DNA from: Actinomycetota bacterium
GTDB lineage: Bacteria; Actinomycetota; Actinomycetes; Propionibacteriales; Nocardioidaceae
Direction of reading: 5' to 3'
DNA length: 64,000 nucleotides
Assembly (NCBI GenBank): GCA_009701885.1
Contig: WLJH01000022.1
Location: 1-64,000 of the forward strand
In this document: piece after piece, positions 7,268 through 15,256 of the stretch
Numbering within the stretch: position 1 is the first letter of the stretch
Layout: every line of letters starts with the position of its first letter
Program-made: the position numbers and the translations under genes
Notes under the pieces: model-generated
Seen by the model: the letters and a program-made list of their open reading frames with translations, nothing else
Database searches by the model: none
What the model was told of the DNA's origin: nothing

Positions 7268-8112
7268 GCACCCAGACCTCGAGCCGCCCGGTCGGCGTCG
7301 ACGAGCTCAAGCGCGCCTGGCAGGCACTGAACGCCGGCGAGTTCCGCACCGGCCCCGGCGCCGGCAAGGGCCCCCGCGGCCGCGGCACCGCCGCCGAGGA
7401 CGACTGGACCCCGGCCGACGGCGAGCACACCGTCGCCGTGATCGGGTCCGCAGGATCGGTCGGCGCGAGCACCGTCGCCCTGGCGGCCGGCCTCGCTGCA
7501 GCCGCCCCGGTCCGAGTCATCGAGTGCTGCTCGGTCACCGCCTCCGGCCTCGCCGCGGCCAGCACCGCCGAGCTCGGCCTGCACCCGACCGACTGGCGCC
7601 AGGGCAAGCGCGACCACGTCCTGCTCGAGCGCGCCAGCGAGGTCCTCGCCGGCGTCGACGAGGTCCCGCTGCCCACCGACGCCGAGCACGACACCCAGCT
7701 GACCATCCTCGACATCGGCTGGGAGGCCGGCCAACTGCTGGCCACCGACTGCTGGCTCGCCGAGGCCGTCCGCGCCGCCGACCAGGTCGTCCTGGTCACC
7801 ACCGCCACCGTCCCCGGGATGCGCCGCGCCGGGGTCGTCATGGACCTCCTCGCCGGCCACTGGCAGCCCGAGCAGATCACCCTCGCCATCCGCGGACCGC
7901 GCCGCAAGAAGTGGCCCCGCGGCCTCGAGCACGCCGGGGGCCCCGCGGTACGTCGCGCCCTGGACGCTGACCGGTGCGTGGAGATCCCCGAGGACCGCGA
8001 CCTCGCGGTCAACGGCCTGGACTCCCGGCCCGTCCCGGCCCCCCTGATCTCGGCAGCACGTCAGCTGCTCGAGCCCGCACAGCTGCCCACCGACACCAGC
8101 GAAAGTGCCTGA
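7264..8112 (+). CDS. ParA/MinD-like P-loop protein with degenerate Walker A, T4SS operon
   Basis: A 282-residue protein. After ~55 disordered residues the MinD/ParA fold starts (HTVAVIGSAGSVGASTVALA), but the Walker A lysines are missing: GSAGSVGAST replaces KGGxGKT. Other fold elements are kept, including a Walker-B-like LTILDIGWEAG and VVLVTTATVPGMRRA. The same kind of lysine-less P-loop protein occurs at 56508 in the Tad locus. Such proteins are common at the head of actinobacterial conjugation operons; a role in positioning or regulating the secretion machine is inference. The GTG start overlaps the previous stop. A hairpin (8109-8126) overlies the stop codon. Confidence 0.75.
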   Translation: MSTQTSSRPVGVDELKRAWQALNAGEFRTGPGAGKGPRGRGTAAEDDWTPADGEHTVAVIGSAGSVGASTVALAAGLAAAAPVRVIECCSVTASGLAAASTAELGLHPTDWRQGKRDHVLLERASEVLAGVDEVPLPTDAEHDTQLTILDIGWEAGQLLATDCWLAEAVRAADQVVLVTTATVPGMRRAGVVMDLLAGHWQPEQITLAIRGPRRKKWPRGLEHAGGPAVRRALDADRCVEIPEDRDLAVNGLDSRPVPAPLISAARQLLEPAQLPTDTSESA

Positions 8113-8126
8113 CCCGCCCGGGTCAG
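8109..8126 (+). promoter_or_regulatory. Intra-operon hairpin over the stop codon
   Basis: CTGACCCG and its complement form an 8-bp stem with a 2-base loop, covering the TGA at 8110-8112. It sits between the ParA-like gene and the pilin-like gene and may set relative expression (transcript processing or partial termination). Confidence 0.5.
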
Positions 8127-8150
8127 CAACCCCAGAAAGGAAGTCCACCC

Positions 8151-8444
8151 ATGGACGTCATGACCGCACTCCTCCCAATGGCCGCCCAGGTCTGCCCGAA
8201 GGCGCCCCCGGGTGCTGTCGGCCCCACCAACGAGATCACCAGCTACGTGCTGTGGGGCGTCATCGTCCTGTTCGGTCTCGGCATCATCATCGCCATCGGC
8301 GCGATCATCGCCGGCCGAGTGTTCTCCCTGCCGCACGCCTCCAAGGTCGGCGTGATCTCGGTGGTGGTCGTGTTCGCCTGCGCGATCGCCTACCTGGTGC
8401 TGCCCGGGATGCTCAACGGGATCCTCGGTAAGGGCTGCATCTGA
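8151..8444 (+). CDS. Small two-helix membrane protein, possible VirB2-like pilin subunit
   Basis: A 97-residue protein with two hydrophobic helices (about residues 31-56 and 66-88) separated by a short basic loop, and a lumenal N-terminus. The size, topology and position ahead of VirB8- and VirB6-like genes resemble VirB2/TrbC-type pilins and the small membrane proteins of Gram-positive T4SSs. There is no clear signal-peptidase site, and two cysteines (residues 15 and 96) could form a disulphide. The ATG at 8151 has AGAAAGGAAG upstream. Its stop overlaps the next ATG. The pilin assignment is inference. Confidence 0.7.
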   Translation: MDVMTALLPMAAQVCPKAPPGAVGPTNEITSYVLWGVIVLFGLGIIIAIGAIIAGRVFSLPHASKVGVISVVVVFACAIAYLVLPGMLNGILGKGCI

Positions 8445-9316
8445 TGCGGCGCGCAGCCACGAAGAAGGCAGAAGGCACCAGCGAGTGGAGCCGGCGCCGG
8501 TTGCTCGGCATCCTTGCCGCCGCCGTCGCCGTGGCTGCGCTCCTGCTCGGCGGCCTCGTGTACGCGGTCTACCTGGCGGTCTCCGGTATCGGTGGCGAGG
8601 CCAGCGCGAACACCGGCGTGGCCACCGGAGAGACCGAGCGCTCGACGGTGGCCCGCGGTGCCGCGCATCGCGACGACATCGCGGCCGAGCCGATGCTGAC
8701 CGTGCCCGAGAGCGCGGCCTTCCCGGCCGAGACCACCAGCGCCAAGGCCCCGGAGATCAAAATCCCGGCCGGTACCGGCGTCAACGGACCCGCTTTCGTG
8801 ATGACTGGATTCCCGCAGACCCCGGAGGGCGCGATCGGCCAACTGGCCCAGATCGACCTCGCGGTGCTGCAGTCGATGAGCCTGAGCACCGCCGAGGAGG
8901 TCTACAACGCCTGGGCGCTGCCCGGCGGGGTCCGGGCGGAGGACTGGTGGATCACCGCCAGCGTCCGCGCGTTCCTCTCCAGCACCGGGATGGGCGAGGT
9001 CAAGGACCCCAGCGCCTCGGTCTCCCTGGAGCCGGCCGCCGCGCTCGTCAAGGGCACCGACGGCCCCGACTGGGCCACGGTCTGCGTGCTGATGAAGGTC
9101 AGCGCCACCTACAAGTCCGAAGGCCAGATCGCCTTCGCGCACTGCGAGCGCATGCAGTGGGTCGGCGGCCGCTGGATGGTCGCCCCCGGCACCCCGCCGG
9201 CACCCGCGCCCGCGACCTGGCCCGGAACCCAGCTGGCACACGAGGCCGGCTGGCGCACCTGGTCCACCGACCACACCGAACCCACCAACCCCGGCGAGAC
9301 CGAAGGGGAGCACTGA
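8444..9316 (+). CDS. T4SS single-pass membrane protein, VirB8/TcpC-like (first copy)
   Basis: A 290-residue protein with a short basic cytoplasmic tail, one transmembrane helix (about residues 20-47) and a large extracytoplasmic part. After a disordered stretch, the outer domain from about residue 115 contains GFPQTPEGAIGQLAQIDLA and a C-terminal strand-rich segment, AFAHCERMQWVGGRWMVAPG. That bitopic layout with an NTF2-like outer domain is typical of VirB8/TcpC channel components of conjugation machines. The ATG overlaps the previous TGA. It is followed two bases later by a second gene of the same topology (9318). Confidence 0.7.
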   Translation: MRRAATKKAEGTSEWSRRRLLGILAAAVAVAALLLGGLVYAVYLAVSGIGGEASANTGVATGETERSTVARGAAHRDDIAAEPMLTVPESAAFPAETTSAKAPEIKIPAGTGVNGPAFVMTGFPQTPEGAIGQLAQIDLAVLQSMSLSTAEEVYNAWALPGGVRAEDWWITASVRAFLSSTGMGEVKDPSASVSLEPAAALVKGTDGPDWATVCVLMKVSATYKSEGQIAFAHCERMQWVGGRWMVAPGTPPAPAPATWPGTQLAHEAGWRTWSTDHTEPTNPGETEGEH

Positions 9317-9317
9317 G

Positions 9318-10115
9318 ATGAGCAACCGCATGAACGACTCGATGGGGGAGTCCCGCACCACCCTGCTGCGCGTGGGCGTCCTGGTGGCGATCGCCGCCCT
9401 CGTGGCGACCGCCGTCTGGCTCGGAGTGCGCGGCCGGACCGACGACAGCGGCGGCACCGACAACACCACCGGCGACTCCTCGAGCCAGACCGGGCAGCAG
9501 GGGCAGAACGCCTCCGTCGACCAGGTCGCCCCGGAGACCGCACCCGCAGACGGCGTCGTGATCCCGACCGGCGCCGAGGTGGTCGACGGCTACCCGACCC
9601 GGTTCCCCCAGACCGACCTGGGCGCGGTCGCGCTGCAAGTCGAGGTCGCCAAGGCGCAGGTCGGGTTCGACTACGACCAGGCCGCCGCCGTCGCCGGCCT
9701 GTACGCCAACCCCGAGGACAAGGCCACCTTCGAGCAGCGGGCCCGCGACGCCGTCGCGCTGCGCCGCCAGCAGGCCGGCGTCCCGAAGGAGGGGGACGTC
9801 CCGCCGCCCGCGTCGTACGCCGTGACGCCGATCGCCTACACCCTCGAGGAGCTCGACACCGGCTACTACGCGGTGAACCTGCTCAGCTACGTCACCCTCA
9901 CCACCGCCAACGGCAAGGTCAGCGATGGCCTCTACGCCGGCACCCAGCTCATGCGGTGGCTCGAGGTCGACGGCGTGGGCGACTGGCGCCTGGTCCAGGG
10001 CAGCGATGAGGACATCGAGCACCTGGTCTCCACCGGCCAGCCACAGGCGGTCGCGCCGGGCACCCCGGAGTACAAGCAGGCCGGCTGGATCCCGATCAAC
10101 GGAGCACCCCAGTGA
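9318..10115 (+). CDS. T4SS single-pass membrane protein, VirB8/TcpC-like (second copy)
   Basis: A 265-residue protein with one transmembrane helix (about residues 14-37), a Ser/Thr/Gln-rich linker and an outer domain whose logic repeats that of the preceding gene: TRFPQTDLGAVALQVEVAKA versus GFPQTPEGAIGQLAQIDLA, and a C-terminal LMRWLEVDGVGDWRLVQGS strand pair versus MQWVGGRWMVAP. The two probably form heteromeric bitopic subunits. The ATG follows GGGGAGCACTGAG. Its stop overlaps the GTG of the VirB6-like gene. Confidence 0.7.
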   Translation: MSNRMNDSMGESRTTLLRVGVLVAIAALVATAVWLGVRGRTDDSGGTDNTTGDSSSQTGQQGQNASVDQVAPETAPADGVVIPTGAEVVDGYPTRFPQTDLGAVALQVEVAKAQVGFDYDQAAAVAGLYANPEDKATFEQRARDAVALRRQQAGVPKEGDVPPPASYAVTPIAYTLEELDTGYYAVNLLSYVTLTTANGKVSDGLYAGTQLMRWLEVDGVGDWRLVQGSDEDIEHLVSTGQPQAVAPGTPEYKQAGWIPINGAPQ

Positions 10116-12109
10116 CCGCCGGCGACCTCTTCCACCGGGTGACCAGGCTGGGCATCGGCGCCCTGGCGGTCCTGGTTCTCACCACGCTCCTCGGTGCCGC
10201 CACCGCGCTGCAGCCGCCCGCCGCGGCCGCGGCCGAGCCGGTGGCCCGCACGGCCGCTGCGACGGCCCAGTCCGCTCCGGTGGCGGCCACCGGCCAGCTG
10301 CCGGCCCGCGACGTCAAGATGGGCTGCCCCGGCCCGGACGCGCTGTGCGACCTCGGCGGCGACGCCGTCGACTGCGCCAAGGACCCGATCGACTGCGGCA
10401 AAGACGCTGCCGGCGAGGTCAAGGACGGCGCCGGGAACGTGATCAACGGCGCCGGCGACGTCCTCGACGGCGCGACCGGACTGCTCCCGGACGGCTGCGG
10501 CATCCTCGACGCGATCTGCGACGGCGGATTGCCTGGACTCCCGGGCCTGCCGGGTGTCCCCGGGATCCCCGGCATCCCTGGCCTCCCGAACGTCGGCGAC
10601 CTGTTCGGCGGCGGCATCCCCGGCCTGGGTGACATCCCCAACCCGTTCGAGGCCATCGGCGACGTCATCGCCAAGGCCGCGGCCGATGCCTGGACCGCAG
10701 CCATGCTCGCGGTCTGGAACTCCGGCCTGTTCGTGTTGCGCATCGTGCTCACGTTCAGCGAGCTGTTCTTGACCCCCGACCTGCGCGCCGACGGACCGGG
10801 CAAGGACGTCTACGCCTTCACGCTCTGGCTCGCCCTCTCCCTGGTGGTCATCTTGGCGATGATCCAGCTGGGAGCTGCCGCCTTCAAGCGCGAAGGGAAG
10901 GGGCTCGCGCGGGCGTTCATCGGCGCCGGCCAGTTCGTCGTGGTGTGCGCATGCTGGTTCGGCTACTGCGTGATGATCGTCGCTGCCTGCGGCGCCATCA
11001 CCAAGGCGCTGATGAAGTCGCTGCTCAAGGTGCAGACCTGGCCCGACTGGGACCCCCTGGGCGGTCTCGGCATCGACGACATCACCGACGCCGGCGTGGC
11101 CACCGCGCTCGCGTTCCTCGGGATCTTCCTGTGGCTGGCCGCGATCGGGCACGTCCTGGTCTACCTCGCGCGCGCCGCGTCGCTGCTGGTGCTGACCGCC
11201 ACCGGCCCGCTGTCGGCGGCCGGGCTGGTCTCCGACTTCACCCGCTCCTGGTTCTGGAAGTCGCTGCGCTGGTTCCACGCCGCGGCGTTCACGCCGGTCC
11301 TGATGGTGATGGTGCTGGGCATCGGCGTGCAGTTCGCCAACGGTGTCGCCGCCCACCTCGCCGACGACACCGCCAAGGCGTTCGGCACCGCACTGCCGGC
11401 GGTGATGACGATCCTGATCAGCGTCGTGGCGCCGCTGGCGCTGTTCAAGCTCCTGGCGTTTGTCGACCCGGGCACCCCCAGCGGAGCGTCGTTCCGACAG
11501 GGCATGGCCATCCAGGGCGGCCTCCAGGGCCTGCTCGGCGGCGGTGCCGCCGGCGGCGGTTCATCGGCCGCGTCGACCACGGACGCCAACGGTCGGTCTT
11601 CGGGTGAGCAGAGCGCGGAGGCCTCGACCGGTGACCGGTTCAACAAGTCGACCCAGGGCCTCCTCAGCAGCTTCGGGCCGGTCGGACAGGCGCTGTCGAC
11701 CGGCATGGGCTGGATCAACTCCGCCGGCGCCAAGGCGACCTCGCTGATGTCGGACGAGACCAACCAGGCCGGCGTCGGGCAGAGCACCTACGGCCCGGAC
11801 TTCAGCGGCATGGGAGGCCGTCAGTCCGGCGGCCAGTCCGGCGACCAGAGCAGCGGAACGCACCCCGGTTCGCAGAGCGGTGGCGACGACGACCCGCAGA
11901 TGCCGACTCCGCCCATGCCGCCGGCACCCCCGACCCCGCCGACGCTGCCCACCGGTGGCGCACCGGGCGGCGGCTCGGGTGGCGGCCAGAGCGGGTCCGG
12001 AGGAGCCGCAGCTACGCCCAAGACTCCCGCCGCCGGTGGCGGGGGAGCGGCCGGCGGCGCCGGTGGGGCTGGTGCGGCCGCCGGCGGGATCCCCCCGGTG
12101 GCGGTGTAG
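10112..12109 (+). CDS. VirB6/TrbL-like polytopic channel protein with collagen-like segment
   Basis: A 665-residue protein. A signal-like helix (about residues 13-38) precedes a Cys-containing extracytoplasmic region. This holds seven consecutive Gly-X-Pro triplets (residues 139-159) and further glycine-rich turns. Six or so membrane helices follow (about residues 195-460), including SLVVILAMIQLGAAAF and VATALAFLGIFLWLAAIGHV. The last ~200 residues are a Gly/Ser/Gln/Pro-rich tail. Polytopic proteins with a long soluble tail at this operon position are the VirB6-class inner channel. The GTG start overlaps the previous stop. Confidence 0.75.
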   Translation: MTAGDLFHRVTRLGIGALAVLVLTTLLGAATALQPPAAAAAEPVARTAAATAQSAPVAATGQLPARDVKMGCPGPDALCDLGGDAVDCAKDPIDCGKDAAGEVKDGAGNVINGAGDVLDGATGLLPDGCGILDAICDGGLPGLPGLPGVPGIPGIPGLPNVGDLFGGGIPGLGDIPNPFEAIGDVIAKAAADAWTAAMLAVWNSGLFVLRIVLTFSELFLTPDLRADGPGKDVYAFTLWLALSLVVILAMIQLGAAAFKREGKGLARAFIGAGQFVVVCACWFGYCVMIVAACGAITKALMKSLLKVQTWPDWDPLGGLGIDDITDAGVATALAFLGIFLWLAAIGHVLVYLARAASLLVLTATGPLSAAGLVSDFTRSWFWKSLRWFHAAAFTPVLMVMVLGIGVQFANGVAAHLADDTAKAFGTALPAVMTILISVVAPLALFKLLAFVDPGTPSGASFRQGMAIQGGLQGLLGGGAAGGGSSAASTTDANGRSSGEQSAEASTGDRFNKSTQGLLSSFGPVGQALSTGMGWINSAGAKATSLMSDETNQAGVGQSTYGPDFSGMGGRQSGGQSGDQSSGTHPGSQSGGDDDPQMPTPPMPPAPPTPPTLPTGGAPGGGSGGGQSGSGGAAATPKTPAAGGGGAAGGAGGAGAAAGGIPPVAV

Positions 12110-12194
12110 CGATGCGCCGCCCGATCCGCCTCACGCCCCTGCCGACCCACCCCGACCTCACTGACATCCAGATTGACCCGGAAGGAAGCCGACG

Positions 12195-13700
12195 ATGACC
12201 ATCTACGCCGACTACCAGCGCGACCGCATCGGCTGGTTCTTCGGCCTCTCCGGAGGCCAGCTGATGTTCCTGGCGCTGGCCAGCCTCCCGGCGTTCTGGG
12301 CGATCAGCCGCGGAGCGTGGTTCTCCGCGTTCCTGTTCGCCCTGGTCTGGCTGTTCCTGCTGGCCATCACCGTCATCCCGGTCCGGGGCCGCTCGGCCAC
12401 CGGCTGGGTGTTCGCCTCGACGGCGTACGCCGTAGGTGGGCTGCTGGGCTGGACCTCGTTTAGGGCCAAGGCCACCCAGGGCCGCGGCGAGGACCTCGAC
12501 ACCCCGGACCTGCCCGGGGTGCTGCAGGGGGTCCAGATCCACGACGGCCCGCCGCACGGCTCGCAGCTGCAGCGCGTCGCGGTGATCCAGGACCACGCCA
12601 CCAAGACGTGGGCGGTCACCGCCGCGATCGTGCACCCCGGCATCGGCATGAAGGACGTCGAGGAGCGCAACCGCTACGGCGAGGCGCTCGCCGGCCTGCT
12701 CGACGTCGCCGGCCGCACCGAGAAGGTCGACGAGATCCTCTTCATGGTCCGCACCGTCCCCGAGGACGGCGCCGAGCGCGATCTGTGGGTCACCAAGCAC
12801 CGCCGCGCCAACGCCCCGGAGCTGGCCGAGGTGGTGAACAGCGACCTGGCCCACGGCCTCACCCAGGCGTCGGTGCGCACCGAGACGTTCGTGACGATCG
12901 TCGTCCCCGAGACCCGGATCGCCCGGTCGGCCAAGGAGTCCGGCGGCGGCTTCGAGGGACGCTGCCGCGAGATCTACCTGCTCATGGCCGAGATCGAGGC
13001 ACAGCTGCGCGGCCCGATGGGCATGACCTCCGTCCGGTGGCTCACCTCGCCCGAGCTCGCGCTGGCCTGCCGGACCGGCTTCGCCCCCGGCGATCGCGCC
13101 GGCATCGTCGAGGCCCTGGCCATGCGGGAGAAGGAGCCGGGCGTGAACGCCGACGTCCCGTGGGCGATGGCCGGCCCGTCCGGTGCCGACGCCACGGTGC
13201 GGCACTACAGCCACGACGCCTGGAACTCGATCAGCGCCACCATCAAGCTGCCCACCCGCGGCGTGGCGATGGGCGCACTCGCACCGATCCTCACCCCGAG
13301 CGAGTCCGGCGAGCGGCGCTCGTTCCTCGTCGCCTACCCGATCGTGTCCCAGTCCAAGGCCGACCGGCAGTCCGGCAACGCCGAGTGGGCCGCCGACCTG
13401 GCCGAGGGCATGAACGAGAAGCTCGGCCGCAAGACCCGCGCCAAGCAGCGCGACGAGGCCCACAAGGCCCGCGGACTGGACGCCAAGCTGGCCCGCGGCA
13501 ACTCGCTGACCCGCCCCTACGCGGTGTGCACAGTCACCGTCCCCAAGACGCTGCGGATCACCGAGTTCGGCCGCCGCCTGGACGCATCGGTCCGCCGCGC
13601 CGGGTTCGCGCCGCTGCGCCTCGACCTCGCCCAGGACACGGGCTTCGCCGCCTCGACCATCCCGCTCGGAACGAGCCTGACCCGGAGCGGAGACGCCTGA
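12195..13700 (+). CDS. SCO6880-family T4SS protein (PrgI-like membrane part + VirB4 N-domain-like part)
   Basis: A 501-residue protein with two N-terminal transmembrane helices (about residues 23-68), as in PrgI proteins, followed by a large soluble region with no P-loop. In these Gram-positive systems the VirB4 N-terminal domain is carried by this protein and the ATPase by the next gene, here directly adjoining (stop/start overlap ATGA at 13700). The ATG has GGAAGGAAG upstream. It should sit at the membrane as the docking platform for the VirB4-like ATPase. Confidence 0.75.
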   Translation: MTIYADYQRDRIGWFFGLSGGQLMFLALASLPAFWAISRGAWFSAFLFALVWLFLLAITVIPVRGRSATGWVFASTAYAVGGLLGWTSFRAKATQGRGEDLDTPDLPGVLQGVQIHDGPPHGSQLQRVAVIQDHATKTWAVTAAIVHPGIGMKDVEERNRYGEALAGLLDVAGRTEKVDEILFMVRTVPEDGAERDLWVTKHRRANAPELAEVVNSDLAHGLTQASVRTETFVTIVVPETRIARSAKESGGGFEGRCREIYLLMAEIEAQLRGPMGMTSVRWLTSPELALACRTGFAPGDRAGIVEALAMREKEPGVNADVPWAMAGPSGADATVRHYSHDAWNSISATIKLPTRGVAMGALAPILTPSESGERRSFLVAYPIVSQSKADRQSGNAEWAADLAEGMNEKLGRKTRAKQRDEAHKARGLDAKLARGNSLTRPYAVCTVTVPKTLRITEFGRRLDASVRRAGFAPLRLDLAQDTGFAASTIPLGTSLTRSGDA

Positions 13701-15235
13701 TGACCACCTCTCGCCGCAACCGCCGCGGCGGCCGCGACATGGCCGCCCTGCTGTCGGACTTCGGTCACGACCTGCCCACGATCCCCGCCCTCGAGCCCGA
13801 AGCTAAGGAGCCCCGGATCTTCAAGTACTCCCCGCGCCGCGGCGCAGCTCGTGGCGGCCGCGGCTGGGCGGCCGCCACGGCGCCGGCGTCGGCCTGGCGC
13901 ATGACCAGCGACCAGGCGCCGGTGTTCTGGCCGTTCGTCTCCGCGCCCGCCCTGCCCCCGACCGGCGCACAGATGGGCGTCGACCAGCTCTCCGGCGGCT
14001 CGTTCTACTGCGACCCGTTCGGGTGGGTGCTGCGCGACGACGTGCCGGCGACTAACCCCAACATCTTCCAGTTCGCCAAGCCCGGCAGCGGCAAGTCCGG
14101 CACCACCAAGGCTTTCTGCACCCGGATGATGCCCTTCGGCTACCGCACCCTGGTCACCGGCGACGTCAAGGACGAGTACGAGTCCCTGTGCCGCGCGCTC
14201 GGGGTCGAGCCCTTCGTCATCGCCCCCGGCTTCTGGGCCCGGGTCAACCCGCTGGACATGGGCCCGCTCGGCGACGGCTGGAAGGACCTCTCCGCCGAGG
14301 AACAGCAGCGCCGCGCCACGATCATCTTCAAGCGCTGGCTAGTCCTGGTCCGCGGCCTCGTCGGATCCATGAAGATCGACGACGAGCACCGGGTCCCGTT
14401 CGGTCCCGACGAGAGCGACGTCGTCCGCAACGCACTGCAGATCCTCACCGGCTACGCCGCCGGCAACACCGTCCTCAAGGAGACCACCATCCCGCGTCTG
14501 TGGGACCTGCTGCGCAACCCCACCGAGGAGCTCGTCCGGGCCTGCGAGTACGCGAACACCCGCGTGTTCCTCGACGACACCCGGCTGCTGCGCAACGCAC
14601 TCGGCGAGCTCGTCACCGGCACCCTGGCCGGCCTCTTCGACGACTTCACCAACATCGAGGTCGACTGGCGCGCCCCGATCCAGTCGTTCAGCCTCTCCCG
14701 GCTCGACGGCCTGGGCGATGAGGCGGTCGGCATCGCGCTGCTGTGCATGAACTCCTGGGGCCGCGGCCTGCGGGAGATCGCCGAGCCCGGCGACCTGCGC
14801 ATCGTCGTGCGCGACGAGGTCTGGAAGCAGATGCGTCTCGGAACCGCCGCGGTGGCCAGCTTCGACGCCGACCTGCGGCTCTCCCGCGGCATGGCCGGCA
14901 AGGGCGGCGACATCCAGTTCTGCAACCTCCACAAGCCCTCCGACCTGCTCTCGGTCGGCGATGCCGACTCCCAGGCCGCGATGATCGCCAAGGACCTCCT
15001 CGAGCTGGCCGACATCAAGATCCTCGGCGCCCAGAAGCCGCGCGTCGCCCGCGAGCTCGACTCGATGCTCGGGCTCGGCCCGATCGCCCAGGACCTCGTC
15101 TCCGGGTGGGCGATGCAGGACAAGGGCCGCGCGCTGTGGTGCATCGGAGACGCCACCTACAAGGTCCAGACCGTGCTGCACCCGCTGGAGAAGAAGCTCT
15201 ACTACACCAACGAGGCCATCGAGGCCGCGGCCTGA
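13700..15235 (+). CDS. VirB4-like T4SS ATPase
   Basis: A 511-residue ATPase. Walker A is FAKPGSGKSGTTKA at about residue 130 and the Walker-B-like strand DLRIVVRDEVWKQM lies near residue 370. Further conserved VirB4/TraC blocks include GYRTLVTGDVKDEYESLC and the C-terminal DKGRALWCIGD. It lacks the N-terminal VirB4 domain, which is supplied by the preceding SCO6880-type protein. It energises pilus or channel assembly at the cytoplasmic face. The longer frame running in from upstream is antisense-free but overlaps the previous gene, so the ATG at 13700 is the right start. Confidence 0.85.
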   Translation: MTTSRRNRRGGRDMAALLSDFGHDLPTIPALEPEAKEPRIFKYSPRRGAARGGRGWAAATAPASAWRMTSDQAPVFWPFVSAPALPPTGAQMGVDQLSGGSFYCDPFGWVLRDDVPATNPNIFQFAKPGSGKSGTTKAFCTRMMPFGYRTLVTGDVKDEYESLCRALGVEPFVIAPGFWARVNPLDMGPLGDGWKDLSAEEQQRRATIIFKRWLVLVRGLVGSMKIDDEHRVPFGPDESDVVRNALQILTGYAAGNTVLKETTIPRLWDLLRNPTEELVRACEYANTRVFLDDTRLLRNALGELVTGTLAGLFDDFTNIEVDWRAPIQSFSLSRLDGLGDEAVGIALLCMNSWGRGLREIAEPGDLRIVVRDEVWKQMRLGTAAVASFDADLRLSRGMAGKGGDIQFCNLHKPSDLLSVGDADSQAAMIAKDLLELADIKILGAQKPRVARELDSMLGLGPIAQDLVSGWAMQDKGRALWCIGDATYKVQTVLHPLEKKLYYTNEAIEAAA

Positions 15236-15256
15236 GCCGTCCGGGACTGACCTGTC

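Noticed and set aside
6376-8148. 590-codon open frame on the minus strand
   Set aside because: It is antisense to the 6034 and ParA-like genes, with GC-rich shadow composition and no ribosome-binding site or domain.
10112-11356. 474-codon minus-strand frame over the VirB6-like gene
   Set aside because: Antisense shadow of a polytopic membrane protein; no start context.
12608-13699. Upstream extension of the VirB4-like frame
   Set aside because: It overlaps the SCO6880-family gene and reads as Arg/Pro-rich shadow; the ATG at 13700 with stop/start overlap is the real start.
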